From Pseudomonadota bacterium (GTDB taxonomy: Bacteria; Pseudomonadota; Gammaproteobacteria; Xanthomonadales; Rhodanobacteraceae): a stretch of DNA of 10,561 nucleotides. The stretch spans positions 1 to 10,561 of the forward strand of contig JAFEEK010000205.1 of the NCBI GenBank assembly GCA_018241165.1, read 5' to 3'. A model generated the notes under the pieces. The model saw only the letters and a program-made list of their open reading frames with translations. It was not told the DNA's origin and did not search any database. Below, one piece after another: positions 6,894 through 10,561 of the stretch. Numbering within the stretch: position 1 is the first letter of the stretch; every line of letters begins with the position of its first letter. The position numbers and the translations under genes were made by a program.

Positions 6894-7832
6894 ATGGGTG
6901 GGTTTGTCGCATTGGTTCTGCTGGTTGTGGTCGCCATCTTCGTTTCCAAGACCGTGCGCGTGGTGCCGCAGGGCTACGAGTGGACCAAGGAAACCTTCGG
7001 CCGCTACACCAGCACGATGGAGCCGGGCCTGCACATCCTGATCCCGATCTACCACACGGTCGGGCGCAAGATGAACATGATGGAACAGGTGCTCGACGTG
7101 CCGTCGCAGGACGTAATCACCAAGGACAACGCCGTGGTGCGCGTGGATGGCGTGGTGTTCTACCAGGTGCTTGATGCGGCCAAGGCCGCGTATGAAGTGG
7201 CGAACCTCAATCAGGCGATCCTGAACCTGATCATGACCAATATCCGCACCGTGCTCGGCTCGATGGATCTGGACGAATCGCTGAGCAAGCGCGACGAGAT
7301 CAATGCGCGCTTGCTCAAAGTGGTGGACGAGGCCACGCACCCGTGGGGCCTGAAGTGCAACCGCATAGAGATCAAGGACATCCAGCCGCCGCGCGACCTG
7401 GTCGATTCGATGGCGCGGCAGATGAAGGCCGAACGCGAAAAACGCGCGAACATCCTCGAAGCCGAAGGATTCCGCCAGGCCGCGATCCTGAAAGCCGAAG
7501 GCGAAAAGCAATCGGCGATCCTTTCCGCCGAGGGCAAGCGCGAAGCGGCGTTCCGCGAAGCCGAAGCGCGCGAGCGCCAGGCCCAGGCTGAAGCCAAGGC
7601 CACCGAAATGGTGTCGCAATCGATTCGCGCCGGCGACATCAACGCGATCAATTATTTCGTCGCGACGAAATACGTCGATGCGCTCAAGGCGATGGTTGGC
7701 GCGCCGAACCAGAAGATCATGCTGCTGCCGTTCGAGGCGACCGGCGTGCTCGGCTCGCTGGCCGGCATCGCGGAACTGGCAAAAAACAGCTTGAACGAAC
7801 AGCAGGCGGCGAAGCCGCTGCCGAAGGTCTGA
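6894..7832 (+). CDS. qmcA: SPFH (stomatin/prohibitin-like) membrane protein, QmcA type
   Basis: This 312-residue protein begins with one membrane helix (about 2-17), followed by the SPFH/band-7 domain (about 19-180) with the typical VPQGYEWTKETFGRY and EPGLHILIPI stretches. A charged coiled coil comes next, containing four 11-residue repeats (187-230), and then a C-terminal oligomerisation tail with GDINAINYFVATKYVDAL (247-264). Length and order match QmcA/paraslipins (E. coli QmcA is about 305 residues). Such proteins form large membrane-bound oligomeric cages that organise membrane domains and affect quality control by membrane proteases such as FtsH. GGAG (6884-6887), 6 bases before ATG 6894, supports this start. 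The NfeD-type gene follows one base after the stop, a classical SPFH-NfeD operon. Family assignment is firm; the symbol rests on resemblance and on the neighbour. Confidence 0.93.
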   Translation: MGGFVALVLLVVVAIFVSKTVRVVPQGYEWTKETFGRYTSTMEPGLHILIPIYHTVGRKMNMMEQVLDVPSQDVITKDNAVVRVDGVVFYQVLDAAKAAYEVANLNQAILNLIMTNIRTVLGSMDLDESLSKRDEINARLLKVVDEATHPWGLKCNRIEIKDIQPPRDLVDSMARQMKAEREKRANILEAEGFRQAAILKAEGEKQSAILSAEGKREAAFREAEARERQAQAEAKATEMVSQSIRAGDINAINYFVATKYVDALKAMVGAPNQKIMLLPFEATGVLGSLAGIAELAKNSLNEQQAAKPLPKV

Positions 7833-7833
7833 C

Positions 7834-8280
7834 ATGCTCGCGAGTCTGACAATGCATTACGGTTGGTGGCTGCTCGCACTGGTGCTGATCGGCGCCGAGA
7901 TCATGGCGCCCGGATTCTTCATGCTCTGGATCGGCATTGCCGCCGCGGCGCTGGGTGTCGTGTTGCTGTTCGTTCCGGCAATGTCGTTCGGCATGCAGGC
8001 GGTGGTGTTTTCCGTATTCGCGCTGATCAGTTGTTTCGTCTACTGGCGCTTCGTGCGCCATGCGATGGATGAGCGCTCGGACCGGCCAAACCTGAATCGC
8101 CGCGCCGAGCAGTACATCGGCCGCCGCTTCGTGCTGGAAACCGCCATCGTCAACGGCCAGGGCAAGGCGCGCGTCGGCGATTCGCTGTGGCTGGCCGAAG
8201 GTCCGGACCTGCCGACCGGCGCGGCGATCGAAGTCGTCGGCGTGGATGGTTCGACCTTGAAGGTGAAAGCGGCCGGATAG
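7834..8280 (+). CDS. ybbJ: NfeD-family membrane protein, partner of the SPFH protein (YbbJ type)
   Basis: The protein has 148 residues. Its N-terminal half is strongly hydrophobic, with two to three membrane helices (about 11-30, 32-50 and 53-73). LNRRAEQYIGRRF (88-100) then opens a small beta-rich NfeD OB-fold domain running to the end (VGDSLWL 114-120, VVGVDGSTLKVK 134-145). The N-terminal protease domain of long NfeD proteins is missing, so this is the short class like E. coli YbbJ (about 150 residues). It starts one base after the TGA of the SPFH gene. GAAGG (7823-7827) sits 6 bases upstream of ATG 7834, which favours this start over the in-frame ATG 7852. Short NfeD proteins are thought to bind and cap their SPFH partner through the OB domain; the physiological role is poorly known. 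Identification is confident from fold pattern, length and operon position. Confidence 0.9.
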   Translation: MLASLTMHYGWWLLALVLIGAEIMAPGFFMLWIGIAAAALGVVLLFVPAMSFGMQAVVFSVFALISCFVYWRFVRHAMDERSDRPNLNRRAEQYIGRRFVLETAIVNGQGKARVGDSLWLAEGPDLPTGAAIEVVGVDGSTLKVKAAG

Positions 8281-8294
8281 ATGCACGGACTTGT

Positions 8295-8300
8295 TAGAAT
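8295..8300 (+). promoter_or_regulatory. Candidate -10 box of gcvT
   Basis: TAGAAT (8295-8300) lies 27 bases before the gcvT start in the 47-base gap after the NfeD gene. No convincing -35 is seen at normal spacing. AGGA (8314-8317), 10 bases before ATG 8328, is the ribosome binding site. The leader would be too short for a glycine riboswitch. The identical hexamer occurs before gcvH at 9436-9441. Confidence 0.35.
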
Positions 8301-8327
8301 GCGCGTCCGCCACAGGATCGCGCCGCC

Positions 8328-9413
8328 ATGACCCAGCACACCATCCTCAACGCCACCCACCGCGCGCTCGGCGCCAAGATGGTCGATTTCGGCGGCTGGG
8401 ACATGCCGCTCAATTACGGTTCGCAGATCGAGGAACACCATGCCGTGCGCCGCGACGCCGGCATGTTCGACGTCTCGCACATGACCGTCGTGGATCTGCG
8501 TGGTGCGAAGACACGCGATTTCCTGCGCCATCTGTTCGCCAACAGCGTCGACAAGCTGAAAGTCTCGGGCAAGGCGCTGTATTCGTGCATGCTCAACGAG
8601 CAGGGCGGAGTGATCGACGATCTGATCGTGTATTTCCTGGCCGAGGACTTCTTCCGCGTCGTCGTCAATGCGGCCACCCACGACAAGGACCTGGCCTGGA
8701 TCGAGAAGCAGGCGAAGGCGTTCGACGTGAAAGTGATTGAGCGCAAGGATCTGGCGATGATCGCCGTGCAGGGTCCGAACGCGCGCGCGAAGGTGCAATC
8801 ATTATTGAGTCCGGCCACGCGCGAAAAAGCGGCCAAGATCGGCAAGTTCGTCGCCTGCGAGGGCGATGGATTGTTCATCGCGCGCACCGGCTATACCGGC
8901 GAGGATGGCTACGAGATCATCGTGGCGGAAGCCCAAGCCGTCGATTTGTGGAACAAGTTGATCGCCGCGGGCGCAAGGCCGGCGGGACTTGGCGCGCGCG
9001 ATACGTTGCGCCTGGAGGCCGGCATGAATCTGTACGGCCAGGATATGGACGAGACCATCACGCCGTGGGAAGCCGGGTTGGCATGGACGGTTGCGCTGGA
9101 TGAAGGCCGCGACTTCATCGGTCGCGCCGCGCTGGACAAGCAGAAGGCTGACGGCGTTCGCCGCGTCATGGTCGGACTGGTGATGGACGACAAAGGCGTG
9201 CTGCGCCACGGCCAGCGCGTGGTCACGCCGTCGGGCGACGGCGAAATCCTGTCCGGCACGTTCTCGCCGACGCTGGGCAAGGCGATTGCGTTTGCACGTG
9301 TTCCCGCCGGCACCGCCGAAAGCGCGCAGGTGGATATTCGCGGCAAGCTGGTGCCGGTGCGCGTGGTGAAATATCCTTTCGTGCGGGACGGCAAGCCGAT
9401 CGATGGCATTTGA
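8328..9413 (+). CDS. gcvT: Glycine cleavage system T protein (aminomethyltransferase)
   Basis: GcvT takes the aminomethyl group carried on the lipoyl arm of GcvH and transfers its carbon to tetrahydrofolate, giving 5,10-methylene-THF and releasing ammonia in the cytoplasm. The 361-residue length matches E. coli GcvT (364). Family marks in order are [21 protein letters not shown] (21-41), GMFDVSHM (45-52), [10 protein letters not shown] (93-102) with D97/D98 at the catalytic aspartate position, VQGPNA (147-152), [12 protein letters not shown] (186-197), [18 protein letters not shown] (220-237), and the C-terminal barrel with [15 protein letters not shown] (309-323). The start at ATG 8328 is supported by AGGA 10 bases upstream. 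gcvH follows after 79 bases with its own promoter-like sequence. gcvP and the shared lipoamide dehydrogenase are not in the window. Nothing in the gene is unusual. Confidence 0.98.
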   Translation: MTQHTILNATHRALGAKMVDFGGWDMPLNYGSQIEEHHAVRRDAGMFDVSHMTVVDLRGAKTRDFLRHLFANSVDKLKVSGKALYSCMLNEQGGVIDDLIVYFLAEDFFRVVVNAATHDKDLAWIEKQAKAFDVKVIERKDLAMIAVQGPNARAKVQSLLSPATREKAAKIGKFVACEGDGLFIARTGYTGEDGYEIIVAEAQAVDLWNKLIAAGARPAGLGARDTLRLEAGMNLYGQDMDETITPWEAGLAWTVALDEGRDFIGRAALDKQKADGVRRVMVGLVMDDKGVLRHGQRVVTPSGDGEILSGTFSPTLGKAIAFARVPAGTAESAQVDIRGKLVPVRVVKYPFVRDGKPIDGI

Positions 9414-9435
9414 CCTCATCGCGCCCGTTCGTGTG

Positions 9436-9441
9436 TAGAAT
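9436..9441 (+). promoter_or_regulatory. Candidate -10 box of gcvH
   Basis: TAGAAT (9436-9441) lies in the 79-base gcvT-gcvH gap, 51 bases before the gcvH start. TTGACC (9410-9415), overlapping the gcvT stop, would be a good -35, but its 20-base spacer is longer than usual. AGGA (9480-9483) is the ribosome binding site, 9 bases before ATG 9493. gcvH may therefore be transcribed both from gcvT and from its own start. Confidence 0.35.
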
Positions 9442-9492
9442 CGGCACTGCAATATTCGACGGCGCAACATCAAAAAACCAGGAACCACGGCC

Positions 9493-9891
9493 ATGAACGA
9501 AATTCCCGGCGATCTGAAATTCATGAAGTCCCATGAATGGGCACGTGTCGAGGACAACGGCACGGTCACGGTTGGCATCTCCGATCACGCGCAGGGCCTG
9601 CTCGGTGATCTGGTCTACGTCGAGCTGCCAAGCGTTGGCGACGAGGTCAAGGCCGGCAACGCCTGTGCCGTGGTCGAGTCCGTCAAGGCGGCATCCGACA
9701 TCTACGCGCCGGTTTCCGGTGAAGTGATTTCGGTCAACAGCGCGCTCGCGGACAAGCCGGAAACGATCAACGAAGACGCATTCGGCGAAGGCTGGATCTT
9801 CGTCGTGAAGCCGAGCAACCTTGCCGAGGAATCCGAAGATCTTCTCGATCCGGACGCGTACGCCGAACTGATCGAAAACGAAGAACACTGA
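9493..9891 (+). CDS. gcvH: Glycine cleavage system H protein (lipoyl carrier)
   Basis: GcvH is the lipoylated shuttle that carries the aminomethyl intermediate from GcvP to GcvT and is then reoxidised by lipoamide dehydrogenase. The 132-residue length is normal for the family. The N-terminal [21 protein letters not shown] (9-29) and the lipoyl site [17 protein letters not shown] (62-78) with modified lysine K65 are diagnostic. [17 protein letters not shown] and [14 protein letters not shown] complete the standard C-terminal part. The start is fixed by AGGA nine bases before ATG 9493 and by the family N-terminus. It sits just downstream of gcvT, as expected for functional partners. A strong hairpin lies 57 bases after its stop. 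The gene is intact. Confidence 0.98.
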   Translation: MNEIPGDLKFMKSHEWARVEDNGTVTVGISDHAQGLLGDLVYVELPSVGDEVKAGNACAVVESVKAASDIYAPVSGEVISVNSALADKPETINEDAFGEGWIFVVKPSNLAEESEDLLDPDAYAELIENEEH

Positions 9892-9947
9892 CGCGATCGT
9901 CTGCGCGCTTCGCCATGCGTCGCGCAAAAAATCTTCCGGAATTTTCC

Positions 9948-9976
9948 TCGCGCGCATCCTCGTCCGATGCGCGCGA
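9948..9976 (+). terminator. Strong GC hairpin after gcvH, possible transcript end
   Basis: TCGCGCGCATC (9948-9958) pairs perfectly with GATGCGCGCGA (9966-9976), an 11-bp stem with a 7-base loop, 57 bases after the gcvH stop. It is the strongest hairpin noticed in the window. No clear T-tract follows (TGCGTTTGCG), so it is not a textbook intrinsic terminator. It may stabilise the 3' end or mark a Rho-assisted end. Confidence 0.4.
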
Positions 9977-9992
9977 TGCGTTTGCGAATTCG

Positions 9993-10016
9993 AAAAAGTT
10001 GCGCAGTTTTGCGCAA
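9993..10016 (-). terminator. Hairpin with T-tract in minus-strand orientation
   Basis: TTGCGCA (9999-10005) and TGCGCAA (10010-10016) form a 7-bp stem around GTTT. On the + strand the stem is preceded by AAAAAG. Read on the minus strand it becomes a stem followed by C and TTTTT, the layout of an intrinsic terminator. No minus-strand gene or clear promoter is visible to its right, so the transcript it would stop is unknown. Confidence 0.4.
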
Positions 10017-10077
10017 TCGCTGCGTTCGTTTGCACGTTTTCATCCCCGCGGAGAATTTTTTTTTCGGGCCGCCAGCG

Positions 10078-10089
10078 CCGGTTGACCGG
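10078..10089. repeat. Inverted repeat CCGGT-TG-ACCGG, copy 1 of a putative operator
   Basis: CCGGT (10078-10082) and ACCGG (10085-10089) are inverted complements around TG. The site fits the form CCnGTTGACnGG shared with the copy at 10419-10430. The TTGACC inside it has no suitable -10 downstream, so a promoter role is unlikely. A protein-binding dyad is the simplest reading. Confidence 0.4.
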
Positions 10090-10418
10090 TGCCGTTCGAG
10101 GGTCGCGCACGCTGTGGATTCGGGTTTGGCCGCGCGCGCCGAATGGCACGTGCGCGCAGTTGCTGTTTTGCGAATGACGCGCGCGTGGTTGTGCCGCAAA
10201 GACAACACGATTGCTTGCAGGCCGCATGTTTACTGGGGTTGCGCGCCTTCTTCCGCGATGGCGCCATGACGCCGGCATGTGTTTGCGGATTGGGACGAAA
10301 GACGTATAGGCGTCCAAACAAGATTGCGCTTGCGTGATCGCTGGCGATTCGATGCGCCGTCCTTGCGACTGCGGCGCATGTTTTGCGGCCGCGACCTGCC
10401 CTGGACGGGTTGCAAAAA

Positions 10419-10430
10419 CCTGTTGACAGG
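10419..10430. promoter_or_regulatory. Inverted repeat CCTGT-TG-ACAGG overlapping the -35 box, putative operator copy 2
   Basis: CCTGT (10419-10423) and ACAGG (10426-10430) are inverted complements around TG. The dyad covers the -35 box TTGACA (10423-10428) of the right-edge gene, so a bound protein would block RNA polymerase. It differs from the copy at 10078-10089 only at the third base and at its symmetric partner (T/A here, G/C there). Confidence 0.45.
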
Positions 10431-10449
10431 AAAAACAACCGGGAATAAT
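10423..10449 (+). promoter_or_regulatory. Sigma-70-type promoter of the right-edge gene
   Basis: TTGACA (10423-10428) is a perfect -35 box. AATAAT (10444-10449) matches the -10 consensus at five of six positions with a 15-base spacer, slightly short. The flanks are A/T-rich (AAAAA before the dyad and again after it). Transcription would start near 10456, giving a leader of about 29 bases. A short dyad CCGGG/CCCGG (10439-10443 and 10456-10460) brackets the -10 box. This is the best-formed promoter in the window. Confidence 0.65.
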
Positions 10450-10484
10450 TTTTGCCCCGGCGTTACACGCACATTGGAGGATTT

Positions 10485-10561
10485 ATGGCGGGAGCGAAGT
10501 TCGTACAACCTTACATTGAGCACGGCCACAAATCGGTCGCCGTGAAAAAAGTGACGGTATC
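10485..10561 (+). CDS. Unidentified protein, N-terminal 25 residues only
   Basis: ATG 10485 is preceded by a strong ribosome binding site, TGGAGG (10475-10480), four bases upstream, and by the promoter described above. The frame stays open to the right edge. The visible start MAGAKFVQPYIEHGHKSVAV has no signal peptide and no motif I recognise. It is mildly basic, with several lysines. Nine of its 25 codons end in A or T, more than is usual for the other genes here, so base composition shifts at this edge. The strong promoter and ribosome binding site suggest good expression when not repressed. The family cannot be named from 25 residues. Confidence 0.65.
   Translation, partial: MAGAKFVQPYIEHGHKSVAVKKVTV

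Larger units (their letters stand above)
9892..10484. other. 593-base non-coding stretch with hairpins and palindromes
   Basis: No convincing gene lies between gcvH and the last start codon. Short open frames exist on both strands, but their translations are Arg/Ala/Cys-rich, have no recognisable domain, and have no ribosome binding site that I can see. The stretch holds an 11-bp hairpin (9948-9976), a second hairpin with a minus-strand T-tract (9993-10016), a run of nine T (10056-10064), two related inverted repeats (10078-10089 and 10419-10430), a 10-base palindrome ATGGCGCCAT (10258-10267), an imperfect dyad GGACG/CGTCC (10293-10315), and the promoter of the right-edge gene. It also has more A and T runs than the coding part. 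It could be a long regulatory region, host an unannotated RNA, or be the remnant of a lost gene. Confidence 0.6.

Noticed and set aside
8281..8327. Glycine riboswitch upstream of gcvT
   Set aside because: The gap is only 47 bases with a promoter-like box inside it, too short for a glycine aptamer, and no aptamer-like helices are visible.
10056..10064. Run of nine T as an intrinsic terminator on the + strand
   Set aside because: The bases just before it (CCCCGCGGAGAA) form only a loop-less palindrome or a three-base stem, so no terminator hairpin precedes the tract.
10144..10158. Sigma-54 promoter starting with a perfect TGGCACG
   Set aside because: The GG to GC distance is nine bases instead of ten and the -12 part reads GCGCA, not TTGCA/T. 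Sigma-54 spacing is strict, and no gene starts nearby on the + strand.
10293..10315. GGACG/CGTCC dyad around TATAGG as a promoter or operator
   Set aside because: Two alternative short stems compete for the same right arm, no -35 is positioned for TATAGG, and nothing starts just downstream.
10040..10438. Minus-strand open frame of 132 codons in the intergenic stretch
   Set aside because: The translation is rich in Arg, Ala, Cys and Ser without any domain, has no clear ribosome site, and runs antisense across the good promoter region. It is typical of a chance frame in GC-rich DNA.

Overview
The window is GC-rich, with strong G/C bias at third codon positions, and every recognisable gene lies on the + strand. 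Gene families, gene order and codon habit suggest a gammaproteobacterium of the Xanthomonadales type (Xanthomonadaceae/Rhodanobacteraceae). This is an inference from style and content, because no rRNA or other marker is present.

Layout from left to right: (1) positions 2-1228 hold the C-terminal two thirds of a DUF885-family putative zinc metallopeptidase. (2) Positions 1296-3945 hold a two-component system: a sigma-54-dependent NtrC-type response regulator followed, with an overlap or a very short gap, by its membrane histidine kinase. (3) Positions 4015-6841 hold a one-pass membrane Ser/Thr protein kinase with a long extracytoplasmic half, overlapping by 14 bases a secreted TPR-type protein. 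(4) Positions 6894-8280 hold an SPFH protein and NfeD pair (QmcA/YbbJ type). (5) Positions 8328-9891 hold gcvT and gcvH of the glycine cleavage system; gcvP is not in the window. (6) Positions 9892-10484 form a 593-base non-coding stretch rich in hairpins and palindromes. It ends in a well-formed promoter and ribosome binding site for a gene that runs off the right edge and whose product I do not recognise.

How the parts may work together: the regulator/kinase pair and the Ser/Thr kinase/TPR pair are two signalling modules side by side, followed by a membrane-organising SPFH/NfeD pair. This could be an envelope-sensing neighbourhood, but a shared function is only inferred from adjacency. The gcv genes are housekeeping one-carbon metabolism.

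The most unusual non-coding signal is in the last 593 bases. Two 12-base inverted repeats share the form CCnGTTGACnGG and differ only by a symmetrical pair change that keeps the symmetry. One of them overlaps the -35 box of the last gene, so they look like operator sites. The same stretch has an 11-bp GC-rich hairpin after gcvH and a hairpin whose T-tract points to termination on the minus strand.
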